Shown here: piece after piece, positions 24,138-32,126 of the stretch
Numbering within the stretch: position 1 is the first letter of the stretch
How the letters are laid out: every line of letters begins with the position of its first letter
From: Luteimonas sp. J29
GTDB lineage: Bacteria; Pseudomonadota; Gammaproteobacteria; Xanthomonadales; Xanthomonadaceae
NCBI RefSeq assembly: GCF_000472505.1
Contig: NZ_AWZR01000005.1
Span: 248,001 to 312,000 of the forward strand
Length of the DNA: 64,000 bases
Reading direction: 5' to 3'
Translations under genes and position numbers: made by a program
Notes under the pieces: model-generated
Told to the model about the DNA's origin: nothing
Databases searched by the model: none
The model's input: only the letters and a program-made list of their open reading frames with translations

Positions 24138-24737
24138 ATGTCGACCGCCCCGGAAACCCTCGGCTTCCGCGAGTTCGCCACGCGCTACGGCTGGAAGGCC
24201 AGCTACGTGACCGAGCTGCGCAAGGCCGGCCGCCTGGTGCTGACCGAGGACGGCCGCCGCGTACGCGTCGCCGAGAGCCTGCGCCTGATCGAGGACACCC
24301 GAGACCCGGCGAAGGCCGCCGTCGCGGCCAGGCACGCCGCCGCCCGTGGCGCCGGCGCCACGGTGATCGAGGCGCCGGAGCGGGACGCGGCTGTCGATGT
24401 CGAGGGCGGCGAGGACGAACGGGGCGTCGCGCCGAGCGATCCCTTGGCCCTGCGCCGAGCCCGCGCCGCCGCCGAGCGCGAGGAGGCCCTTCTCCGCAAG
24501 GCCCTGCGCGACGAGCAGCGCGAGCTCGGCGAGCTGCTCCAGCGCGAGGACGTCGTTGCCACGATCGCCGACGTGATCACCACCCTCCGCACCAACCTGG
24601 AGAACCTGCCGACCACGCTGTCCGCGAGCCTGGCCGCGGAGACGGCGGAAGAACGCTGCCGGCTGATCCTCGCCACCGGCATCGAGCAGGCGCTCGAGGA
24701 GCTGAGCCGGAAGTTCCGGCAGATCGGGGGCGCATGA
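24138..24737 (+). CDS. Terminase small subunit (Nu1-like)
   Basis: DNA-packaging recognition subunit of 199 residues. A helix-turn-helix at residues 8-30 (GFREFATRYGWKASYVTELR) resembles lambda Nu1; a charged central helix (LRRARAAAEREEALLRKAL) serves as dimer or linker, and the C-terminal helices probably contact the large subunit. It overlaps the large subunit gene by 4 bp. Relatedness to Nu1 implies cos-type packaging; no cos site was identified. Confidence 0.85.
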   Translation: MSTAPETLGFREFATRYGWKASYVTELRKAGRLVLTEDGRRVRVAESLRLIEDTRDPAKAAVAARHAAARGAGATVIEAPERDAAVDVEGGEDERGVAPSDPLALRRARAAAEREEALLRKALRDEQRELGELLQREDVVATIADVITTLRTNLENLPTTLSASLAAETAEERCRLILATGIEQALEELSRKFRQIGGA

Positions 24738-26662
24738 CGTACCTGGCCGCCCAGCCCATCATCTTCCAGACCGTCGCGAGGGCGATCGCGCCGCGCAAGC
24801 CCATGCGCGTGAGCGAGTGGGCGGCGCGCTACCGCGTGCTGTCGAGCAAGGGCAGCCAGGAGCCGGGGCCGTGGCGCAACGAGCGCAACCCGCTACTGGT
24901 CGAGATCATGGACTGCTTCAGTGCGCGCAGCCCGGTGCGTGACGTGGTCGCGCGGCTGCCAATCCAATTCGGCAAGTCGGAGCTCGAGGCCAACGTCCTC
25001 GGCTACACCATGTGCGAGAACCCGATGCCGATCATCGTGGCGCTTCCGGCCGAAGTGTCCATGAACAAGTGGATCGACCAGAAGCTCAACCCGCTGATCG
25101 AGGAGACGCCCGCGGTGCAGGCGGTGATGACCAGCCTGTCGAGCCGCGAGGCGTCCAACCGGCGCAGCTTCAAGGACTTCCAGGGGGGCCAGCTCTACAT
25201 CGAGCACGCGGGCAACCCGGTGCGCCTCAAGCAGACCAGCGCGGGCCTGGTGCTGGCGGACGAGTTCTCCAGCTTCGCCACCGCGCTCAAGACCGGCGAC
25301 GACCCGGGCGAGCTGCTCGACGGCCGCACCACCGCCTTCCAGTCCAAGTACAAGCGGCTCAAGGTGGGCACGCCCGAAATCGTCGGCCAGTGCCGCATCA
25401 GTGAGCTGTACGAGAAGTCGGACCAGCGCCGCTACTACGTGCCGTGCCCTGATTGCGGGCACGAACAGCCACTGGACTGGAGCGGGGTGCAGTGGACACC
25501 GGACGGCTCGCATGCCTGGTATGCCTGCCGCGAGTGCGGCGCGGTGATCGAGGAGCACCAGAAGACCGCCCTGATCGCCGCCGGCCGCTGGGTGCCCGAG
25601 AACCCCGGCGCCGCCATCCGCGGCTACCACGCCAACGCGCTCTACTACCCGATCGGCCTCGGCCCGCGCTGGGTGGAGCTGGTGCGCATGTGGCGCGACG
25701 CCCAGGGCGACCCGGCCCGCCTCAAGACTTTCATCAACGACCGTCTCGCCGAGCCGTGGGAAGACCCGGCGATGCGCGCGGTCAAGTTCAACATCATCGC
25801 CGAACGAACGGAGCCGTTGCCGCTGCGGCCGGTGCCCAACTGGGTGTTGGCCGTCACCGCCGGCGTCGACACGCAGGACAACCGCCTGCCGGTGCAGATC
25901 GTGGGCTGGGGCCGCGGCATGACCTGCTGGCCGATCGACTACATCGAGCTGCCCGGCGACCCCGCGGACGACGAGGTCTGGACCGCGCTGACCGCGCTGC
26001 TCAATGCGCCCATCGAGCGGCAGGACGGTGCGCTCCTGCGGCTCGACGCATCGGCCCAGGATATGGGCGGCCACCGCACCGAGGCCGTGAAGGCGTTCGT
26101 GCGGTCGAAGCGCGTGCGCCGGCACATCGCCGTCTTCGGCGCCACGGCGAACAACGCGCCCCCGCTGGGCAAGCCGCGGCTCCACGACATCAACTGGCGG
26201 GGGCAGGTCGACAAGCGCGGCGTGCATGCGTACCAGGTCGGCACCGTCGCCATCAAGCACCACCTCTTCTCGCTGCTGTCCACGGACGCGGACAAGCCGG
26301 CCGAGGAGCGGAAGATCCGGTTCAGCGACGAGCTGAGCCCCGACTACTTCGGCGGCCTGGTCTCGGAGACCTACAACCCGCGCAAGAACCGCTTCGAGAA
26401 GATCCGCGGCACGCCGCGCAACGAGCCGCTGGACACGTGGGTCTACGCCTACGCCGCGGCGCTGCACCCCGAGCTGCGGATGAACCGCTGGACCCGCGCG
26501 AACTGGGACGCGCGCGAGGCGCAGGTGCTGGCGACCATCCGCCGGCCCGCCGCCAATGATTCCCGTGAAACACCGCCCACGCAGGCCGTCGCCGCCCGGC
26601 CCGCGAATGATTCCCGTGGAACACGACCGCGCCGCCGCGGCGCCGTCGTGGACCCCGACTGA
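24734..26662 (+). CDS. Terminase large subunit (lambda gpA family)
   Basis: Packaging motor and nuclease of 642 residues. The ATPase part carries a P-loop-like ARLPIQFGKSE (Lys81) and the acidic VLADEFSS motif near residue 175. A zinc-binding insert has CPDCGHEQ and CREC (about 238-262). The C-terminal nuclease region includes VTAGVDTQDNRLPVQIVGW near residue 373. The last 40 residues are low complexity with an ANDSR repeat encoded by a 13-bp DNA repeat. The start overlaps the small subunit stop. Confidence 0.93.
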   Translation: MTYLAAQPIIFQTVARAIAPRKPMRVSEWAARYRVLSSKGSQEPGPWRNERNPLLVEIMDCFSARSPVRDVVARLPIQFGKSELEANVLGYTMCENPMPIIVALPAEVSMNKWIDQKLNPLIEETPAVQAVMTSLSSREASNRRSFKDFQGGQLYIEHAGNPVRLKQTSAGLVLADEFSSFATALKTGDDPGELLDGRTTAFQSKYKRLKVGTPEIVGQCRISELYEKSDQRRYYVPCPDCGHEQPLDWSGVQWTPDGSHAWYACRECGAVIEEHQKTALIAAGRWVPENPGAAIRGYHANALYYPIGLGPRWVELVRMWRDAQGDPARLKTFINDRLAEPWEDPAMRAVKFNIIAERTEPLPLRPVPNWVLAVTAGVDTQDNRLPVQIVGWGRGMTCWPIDYIELPGDPADDEVWTALTALLNAPIERQDGALLRLDASAQDMGGHRTEAVKAFVRSKRVRRHIAVFGATANNAPPLGKPRLHDINWRGQVDKRGVHAYQVGTVAIKHHLFSLLSTDADKPAEERKIRFSDELSPDYFGGLVSETYNPRKNRFEKIRGTPRNEPLDTWVYAYAAALHPELRMNRWTRANWDAREAQVLATIRRPAANDSRETPPTQAVAARPANDSRGTRPRRRGAVVDPD

Positions 26663-26674
26663 CTGGAGACCGTT

Positions 26675-27007
26675 ATGGCCAAAGACGCGAACGCGGATGA
26701 GCTGGTTGATCAGCTCCGGGACCAGTTCAACAAGCAGATCCAGGACACCATCCGCGGGCTGCCGCCGTACCAGTCGCTGCAACTGGCGGACTCCCTCTGC
26801 CGGATCCAGCTCGACGTGCTGGCCGGTACCCGCGTGCTGTTCAAAGCGAAGCGGAAGGTGGACAGGGAAGCCGTCATTGAGGCGTGGCGGAAAGGGGCAA
26901 CGATCGAGACGCTTATGCGGGACTTCAACATCAGCCAGAGCTACGCCTACGAAATCCTGCCGGCAAAGTCTCGCCGTAAACGCCGCCAGCAGAGGGGGGG
27001 CGGCTGA
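26675..27007 (+). CDS. Mor-like helix-turn-helix protein (110 aa)
   Basis: A helical protein whose C-terminal half (REAVIEAWRKGATIETLMRD then NISQSYAYEIL) has the layout of the Mor/C activator family DNA-binding region, ending in a basic tail. Mor-family proteins activate middle or late phage promoters. As no Q-type antiterminator is visible in this prophage, this gene is a candidate late regulator, although it sits inside the late operon. Confidence 0.55.
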   Translation: MAKDANADELVDQLRDQFNKQIQDTIRGLPPYQSLQLADSLCRIQLDVLAGTRVLFKAKRKVDREAVIEAWRKGATIETLMRDFNISQSYAYEILPAKSRRKRRQQRGGG

Positions 27008-27696
27008 TGCGCGCCATCATCCTGGCCGCCGGCGAGGCCTCGCGCTGGGGCAACTACCTCGGCGTGCCGAAGCACCTGGTCCCGGTCGGCGGCGAGCCGG
27101 TCCTGCACCGCACCGTGCGCCTGCTGCGGGAAGCGCGCCCAGGCCTGGACATCGTCATCGTCGCCCGGCCGGAGGACCTCGACCGCTACCTGGTGCCGGG
27201 CGCGGTGACCGTGGAAGCGGACCTCGACCCCGCGCGCTTCGACGCGGACAAGTTCCTCAGCTCGCGCCGCTACTGGAACTGGCAGGGCGAGACGGTGCTG
27301 CTCTACGGCGACGCGTTCTATACCCGCGACGCCATCGCCACCATCCTGTCCACGACGCCCGACGACGGCTTCCTGCTGTTCGCGCGGTTCGGCCCCTCGG
27401 CGATCACGGGCGCAAAGTGGGCGGAGCCGTTCGCGTTCCGCCTGCGCGGCGAGGTTCACCGGCGGTTCGAGGGGGCGGGGGACGAGCTGATCCGGCAGTA
27501 CCGCACGCGCAAGCTGCATCGCATCGGCGGCTGGGAGTTCTACGCATCGCTCACCGGTGCCGACCTTTCGATGCCGGGCGAGTTCGCGGGGCACGGCGTG
27601 TGGATCGACGACTGGACCGAGGACTTCGACTACCCGCAGGACTTCGACGAGTGGGCCCGCCGGATGGTGATGGGAGGGCAGTTCCATGTCCTGTGA
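27007..27696 (+). CDS. NTP-sugar nucleotidyltransferase-like protein (229 aa)
   Basis: The N-terminus RAIILAAGEASRWGNYLGVP followed by KHLVPVGGEPVLHRTV is the LAAG-x-GxRxx-PK fingerprint of sugar nucleotidyltransferases, which charge sugar-1-phosphates with NTPs. YGDAFYTRD near residue 100 supplies the metal-binding Asp. It is the first of four sugar-handling genes inserted between terminase and head genes and overlaps the next gene. It probably supplies or selects the donor used by the following glycosyltransferases. The exact sugar cannot be read. Confidence 0.8.
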   Translation: MRAIILAAGEASRWGNYLGVPKHLVPVGGEPVLHRTVRLLREARPGLDIVIVARPEDLDRYLVPGAVTVEADLDPARFDADKFLSSRRYWNWQGETVLLYGDAFYTRDAIATILSTTPDDGFLLFARFGPSAITGAKWAEPFAFRLRGEVHRRFEGAGDELIRQYRTRKLHRIGGWEFYASLTGADLSMPGEFAGHGVWIDDWTEDFDYPQDFDEWARRMVMGGQFHVL

Positions 27697-28306
27697 CGTC
27701 TGCATTCCCTGGCGCGGCACCACGCCCGAGCGCGTGCGCATCTTCGAGACGGTGCGCACGTGGTGGGAGTCCAACGGGTTCCGCGTCGTGACCGGCGACT
27801 CCGGGCATGCCCGGTTCAACCGTGCAGCGTCGCGCAACGCGGCAGTCGAGCTCGCGACCACGAACGAGGTGATCGTCGCCGACGCCGACACCGTGCCGGC
27901 GGACATCGAGACCGTCCACCGCGCGGTGGTCCTGGCGCAACATGCGATGGTCTTCCCGTTCCGCGACTACATCTGCGTCGAGGCCGGCGACCTCAGTCAC
28001 TCCCGCGTGAAGTGGGGCAAGAACGACTCGCCCGGCGGCATGTTCGCCATCAATCGCGCCGCCTACCGCGCGCTCGGAGGGCAGGACGAACGCTTCACCG
28101 GGTGGGGCTTCGAGGACGATGCCTTCCTCCTGGTCGCCCGCGAGCTGCATGGCGTGATCCAGCTGCGCGGCTGCGTCTACGCGTACGACCACGCCGAAGA
28201 CCGCGACTGGAGCGACCGGAACCCGGGTCACGCGCTGCTGCAGGAGTACCGCGCCGCCGCGGCCAGCGGCCGCCTGCGGGAGTACCTGGAGGGCCGCCGC
28301 GCATGA
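27686..28306 (+). CDS. Glycosyltransferase (galactosyltransferase-7C-like, 206 aa)
   Basis: GT-A fold signs: FNRAASRNAAVELATTNEVI followed by DADT (a DxD metal site) near residue 70, and GWGFEDDAFLLVAREL near residue 143, the hallmark of the GT7 C-terminal domain seen in chondroitin polymerase-type enzymes. No membrane span. It overlaps both neighbours. Its sequence is paralogous to the second half of the next protein (FNRSAAVN, DSDS, GWGCEDNAF). Confidence 0.8.
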   Translation: MSCDVCIPWRGTTPERVRIFETVRTWWESNGFRVVTGDSGHARFNRAASRNAAVELATTNEVIVADADTVPADIETVHRAVVLAQHAMVFPFRDYICVEAGDLSHSRVKWGKNDSPGGMFAINRAAYRALGGQDERFTGWGFEDDAFLLVARELHGVIQLRGCVYAYDHAEDRDWSDRNPGHALLQEYRAAAASGRLREYLEGRRA

Positions 28307-29673
28307 TCGGCATCGCCATCACCACCTTCAACCGCCGCGCCATGTTCGAGGCCACGCTGCGGCGGATCCTGGCGCTGGCGCCGGCGGACGCTCCGATCGT
28401 CGTCGTCGACGACGGGTCCACCGAGCCCGTCGCCGTGCCCGAGCGTGTCACGCTGTACCGCTTCGACTCGAACCAGGGCATCGCCGCCGCGAAGAACAAG
28501 TGCCTCGAGCTGCTCTGCGAGACCCGGGCCAACGACTTCTTCCTGTTCGACGACGATACGTGGCCCACCGCGCCCGGCTGGTGGCTGCCGTACGTGGAGA
28601 GCGACCAGCCCCACCTCATGTACCAGTTCGCGTCGTCGCCCGGGCACTGGGCGATCGACGAGGTCGGCGGTGACCCCCACCACCGTGCCTTCGACAAGCC
28701 GCGCGGCTGCATGCTCTACGTGCGCCGAGGCGTGCTGCGGGTGGTCGGGGGCCTGCATACCGCGTTCGGCAAGCACGGCGCCGAGCACGGCAATTGGTCC
28801 GACCGGATCTTCGCCGCCGGCCTCACGCGCTGGCCGTACGCCGACGTCCGCGCGCCGGCGCTGCACTGCCGCGACCAGGATGAGGCCGGTATCTCGTCCG
28901 TGGACTACCGCGAGCACCAGCAGTGGCGCAACGTCGACGCCTCGGCCCTGGCGGTCTATGCGCCGTTCCGGAGGCCCATCCCGGTGCTGGTGCCGCGCCG
29001 CGCCGACCACGGCGAGCGCGACGCGCTCTGGCGCCACGTCCGCCAGCTCTACTGGGACGCGATGCCGGGGTTCACCGTGGTCGAGGGCGCGCACGAGGAG
29101 GGGCCGTTCAACCGATCGGCCGCGGTGAACGCCGCCGCGGCCGCTGCCGGCGACTGGGAGCTGGCAGTCATCGCCGACAGCGACAGCTGGGTCGGCCGCC
29201 TGCAGCTGCGCGACGCGATCGCGCTGGCCCGTCGCACCGGTCGCATGGTCGCCGCGTTCGACCAGGTGTGCGAGCTGGCCGCGCCCACCACGCGCCGGCT
29301 GCTCGAGGAACGCGCCCTGTCCCTGGAGGACGGCTGGGCGACGGAGAAGGTGCGTACCGAGCAGCAGGACCCGACCACCGTCCAGTCCACCATGCTGGTG
29401 GTCCCGCGCCGGGTCTGGGATGCGGTGGGCGGCTTCGACGAGGGCTTCATCGGCTGGGGCTGCGAGGACAATGCCTTCTGGCGCTCGGTCGAACTGATCG
29501 CCGGAGCGCCGCTGCGCGTGCCCGGGCCGGCCTGGCACCTGTGGCATTCGCCAGGCCGGCCGGCGAGCCGGCACGAGCCGCACTACGTCGGCAACCTCCG
29601 GCGCTGGGGCAGGTACGCGGCGGCGCGCACCCCCGAGGACATCGCCTGGATCCGCGATCGGGTGCCCGTGTGA
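28303..29673 (+). CDS. Two-domain glycosyltransferase (GT2 + GT7C-like, 456 aa)
   Basis: The first half is a GT2-like domain: ITTFNRRAMFEATLRRI, then VVVDDGSTEP and FLFDDDTWP near residue 83. The second half (from about residue 228) repeats the fold of the preceding gene with FNRSAAVNAAAAAAGDWEL, DSDS and GWGCEDNAF. A two-active-site layout of this kind occurs in polymerising enzymes such as bacterial chondroitin polymerase, which alternate two sugars. No signal or membrane segment is present, so it should act in the cytoplasm, for example on a phage protein or DNA. Confidence 0.8.
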   Translation: MIGIAITTFNRRAMFEATLRRILALAPADAPIVVVDDGSTEPVAVPERVTLYRFDSNQGIAAAKNKCLELLCETRANDFFLFDDDTWPTAPGWWLPYVESDQPHLMYQFASSPGHWAIDEVGGDPHHRAFDKPRGCMLYVRRGVLRVVGGLHTAFGKHGAEHGNWSDRIFAAGLTRWPYADVRAPALHCRDQDEAGISSVDYREHQQWRNVDASALAVYAPFRRPIPVLVPRRADHGERDALWRHVRQLYWDAMPGFTVVEGAHEEGPFNRSAAVNAAAAAAGDWELAVIADSDSWVGRLQLRDAIALARRTGRMVAAFDQVCELAAPTTRRLLEERALSLEDGWATEKVRTEQQDPTTVQSTMLVVPRRVWDAVGGFDEGFIGWGCEDNAFWRSVELIAGAPLRVPGPAWHLWHSPGRPASRHEPHYVGNLRRWGRYAAARTPEDIAWIRDRVPV

Positions 29674-30239
29674 CCCGCGTCGTCGTCGTCGCCCACCACG
29701 CCCGACGCCAGCAGGCCGAGGCCTTGGCCGAGTCCCTCGAGGCGCAGCTGCTCATGGACGAGGAGGGCAGGGGCGCGTGGTGGAACCATCGCCGGGCCCT
29801 GCGCTGGGCCGCCGACCAGGACGAGCGCGTGGTCATCATGGAAGACGACGCGCTGCCGGTGTCGTTCTTTCGCGAGCGCGCCGCGGCCGTGCTCGCCCGG
29901 TGGCCGGAGGAGCTGGTGAGCTTCTACCTCGGCACCGGCCGGCCGCCGCAGTACCAGGCGCGCATCCAGCGGCTGCTGGCCGACTGCGACGACCACATCG
30001 TGCTCGACACCCTGATCCACGGGGTCTGCTACTCGGTCCCCCCGGGCGGACTGCACCGGCTGCTGGCCGAGCCCACCGGCTACCAGGTCGATCTCAGTAT
30101 CGGGGGCGTGTGGGGCCGGCCGGTCGTCTACACCGTGCCCTCCCTCGTGGACCACGCGGACGGGCCGCCGGTCGAGCGCCACTTCGACCGCCAGCCCCGG
30201 ACGGAGCCTCGCCGCGCCTGGCGCCTGCCGCCAGGCTGA
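29670..30239 (+). CDS. GT25-like glycosyltransferase (189 aa)
   Basis: A GTG start overlaps the previous stop (GTGA). VVIMEDDALPVSF near residue 50 resembles the EDD motif of GT25-type enzymes, and GVCYSVPPGGLHRLL near residue 118 fits their later conserved block. It is short for the family and lacks membrane segments. Last gene of the sugar cassette; after it an AT-rich inverted repeat marks the return to head genes. Confidence 0.65.
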   Translation: MTRVVVVAHHARRQQAEALAESLEAQLLMDEEGRGAWWNHRRALRWAADQDERVVIMEDDALPVSFFRERAAAVLARWPEELVSFYLGTGRPPQYQARIQRLLADCDDHIVLDTLIHGVCYSVPPGGLHRLLAEPTGYQVDLSIGGVWGRPVVYTVPSLVDHADGPPVERHFDRQPRTEPRRAWRLPPG

Positions 30240-30242
30240 AAT

Positions 30243-30272
30243 TTTTCCACTGCTCTCCATGACAGTGGAAAA
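30243..30272. repeat. AT-rich inverted repeat at the end of the sugar cassette
   Basis: ttttccactg (30243-30252) and cagtggaaaa (30263-30272) are perfect 10-bp inverted repeats around a 10-nt loop. The T and A tracts belong to the stem, so it could act as a modest terminator or RNase site in either direction. It stands out against the 70% GC surroundings at a module boundary. Confidence 0.6.
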
Positions 30273-30295
30273 GCGGGCTCCTACCTTGGGTGTCC

Positions 30296-30520
30296 ATGTC
30301 GAGCACCCAAGCGCGTCTGGACCGCTATCTGGAGGCTGAGGCCCGCATCCTGACTGCGGGTTTCAGCGTCCAGTACGACGTCCGCCGCCGCCAGGAGGCC
30401 GAGCTCTCGGAGATCCGGAAGGCGATCGCCGAGCTCAAGGCCGAACTGGCCGCCGAATCCGCCGGGAGCTCCTCGCGCAGCAGCCTGCGCTACCGGACGG
30501 CGGTGTTCTGCCGTGGCTGA
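30296..30520 (+). CDS. Head-tail joining protein, gpW-like (74 aa)
   Basis: A short helical protein starting MSSTQARLDRYLEAEARILT with a central amphipathic pattern (FSVQYDVRRRQEAELSEIRK) and length like lambda gpW, which plugs the portal after packaging. It lies directly before the portal gene as W does in lambda. A GTG at 30290 is an alternative start. Overlaps the portal gene by 8 bp. Confidence 0.7.
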   Translation: MSSTQARLDRYLEAEARILTAGFSVQYDVRRRQEAELSEIRKAIAELKAELAAESAGSSSRSSLRYRTAVFCRG

Positions 30521-32126
30521 CAAGCCCGCTACCGCCGTCCGCATGAACGCGCTCGATCGCGGCATCGCCGTGTTCGCGCCGCGGGTCGCGGCCCAGCGCA
30601 TGTTCGCCCGCATGGTGCTGGCCACCTACGAGGGCGGCCGCAGCACGAAGCGCCGCAAGAAGAGCCGCGACAACAGCACCGGCGAGCGGCTGGTCGCGCG
30701 CGACGCGGCCACCGTCCGGGCCACCGTCCGCGACCTCGAGCGCAACCACGATCTGGTCGACGGCGCCCTCAGCGCGCTCACCCGCAACATCGTCGGCCCC
30801 GCCGGCATCAGCATCGAGCCGACCCCGCGCGTCGGCACGCGGGGCGACAACTACGACGACATCCACGACGACTTCGCGCGCGACCTGCTCAACGCCTTTC
30901 GCGAGTGGAGCAAGGCCCCGGAGGTCACCCGCACGCTCGACTGGGTGCAGGCGCAGGAACTGGCGTGCAGGTCCTGGTTGCGCGATGGCGAGTTCTTCGC
31001 CCAGCTGGTGGAGGGCAACAGCGCCTACATCCGACACGCCAGCAAGGTGCCGCTGTCGCTGGAGCTGCTCGAGTCGGACGTCGTCCCGAACGAGTACAAC
31101 GACGAGGGCCGCAGGATCCTCGCCGGCATCGAGCGCAATGAGTGGGGCCAGCCGCTGGCCTTCTGGTGCTGGAAGCAGCACCCCGGCACCGGCGCCGTGT
31201 TCACGTCAGCCGAGCTCAAGCGCGTCCCGGCCGAGCGCATGCTGCATGTTGCGGTGCGTCGCCGCCTGTCCGGCCTGCGCGGCATCAGCCTCTTCGCACC
31301 CGCCATCGACCGCCTGCTCGACATCAAGGACTACGAGGAGAGCGAGCGCATCGCGGCCCGCATCGCCGCGCGCATGGCCTGGTACATCAAGCGCGACAAG
31401 GACATGACCGGCTGGACGCCGGACGCGAACTTCAGCCCGCAGGACGACGACCGCGACTTCACCCTCGAGGCCGGCGCGATCTTCACCGAGACCCTCCCTG
31501 GCGAAGAGATCGCCATGATCAATGCGAACCGGCCCAACTCGGGGCTGGAGCGCTTCCGCATGGCCATGCTGCGCGCGGCCTCGCGCTGCCTCGGCCTGAG
31601 CTACTCGTCCATGGCCGGCGACTACGACGGTACCTACAGCGCCCAGCGCCAGGAGCTGGTCGAGGCCTACGACGGCTACCGGATGATGACGGCCACCTTC
31701 GTGGCCCGCTTCGTGCGCCCCGTCTGGGAGAACTTCGTGCGCATGGCGATCGCCAGCGGTCGCGTGCGCGTGCCCGCGGAGGTGAACCCCGAGACCGTGG
31801 CCCAGGCCATGTTCCGTGGCCCGAAGATGCCGTGGATCGACCCGCAGCGCGAGGCGCGCGGCATGCGCGAGCTGTGCGAGCTGGGCGTCGAGTCCCGCAC
31901 GGCCATCATCGCCGAGCGCGGCGGCCGGGTGCAGGACAAGTTCGAGGAGATCGCGCGCGAGCGGAAGTTGGCCGGCGAGCTCGGCATCCCGCTGGACGCC
32001 GGCAACGCGGCCGCCGCGCCGCCCGCCGAGGGCGACGACCAGAACACCGAAGACAACGACCAGCGCCGCCGCGAGGAGCGGCAGGCGCGCATGCGCCTGG
32101 TGCGCACCACCGGAGACCTCAGCTGA
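30513..32126 (+). CDS. Portal protein (lambda gpB family)
   Basis: The 537-residue dodecameric channel through which DNA enters and leaves the capsid. The GTG start gives MADKPATAVRMNALDRGIAV. Family features include RDLERNHDLVDGALSALTRN near residue 70, DAxFSPQDDDRDFTLE-type text near 310 and a C-terminal low-complexity acidic then basic region. Its stop overlaps the ATG of the protease-capsid gene. Confidence 0.93.
   Translation: MADKPATAVRMNALDRGIAVFAPRVAAQRMFARMVLATYEGGRSTKRRKKSRDNSTGERLVARDAATVRATVRDLERNHDLVDGALSALTRNIVGPAGISIEPTPRVGTRGDNYDDIHDDFARDLLNAFREWSKAPEVTRTLDWVQAQELACRSWLRDGEFFAQLVEGNSAYIRHASKVPLSLELLESDVVPNEYNDEGRRILAGIERNEWGQPLAFWCWKQHPGTGAVFTSAELKRVPAERMLHVAVRRRLSGLRGISLFAPAIDRLLDIKDYEESERIAARIAARMAWYIKRDKDMTGWTPDANFSPQDDDRDFTLEAGAIFTETLPGEEIAMINANRPNSGLERFRMAMLRAASRCLGLSYSSMAGDYDGTYSAQRQELVEAYDGYRMMTATFVARFVRPVWENFVRMAIASGRVRVPAEVNPETVAQAMFRGPKMPWIDPQREARGMRELCELGVESRTAIIAERGGRVQDKFEEIARERKLAGELGIPLDAGNAAAAPPAEGDDQNTEDNDQRRREERQARMRLVRTTGDLS

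Noticed and set aside
26555..26618. aatgattcccgtg direct repeat at the end of the terminase gene as an attachment or control site
   Set aside because: Both copies are in frame and encode the same ANDSR residues in a low-complexity protein tail; a small coding duplication explains it.
27007..30239. Sugar cassette as a gtrABC-type O-antigen conversion operon
   Set aside because: No flippase, no membrane-bound bactoprenol glucosyltransferase and no membrane segments in any of the four proteins.
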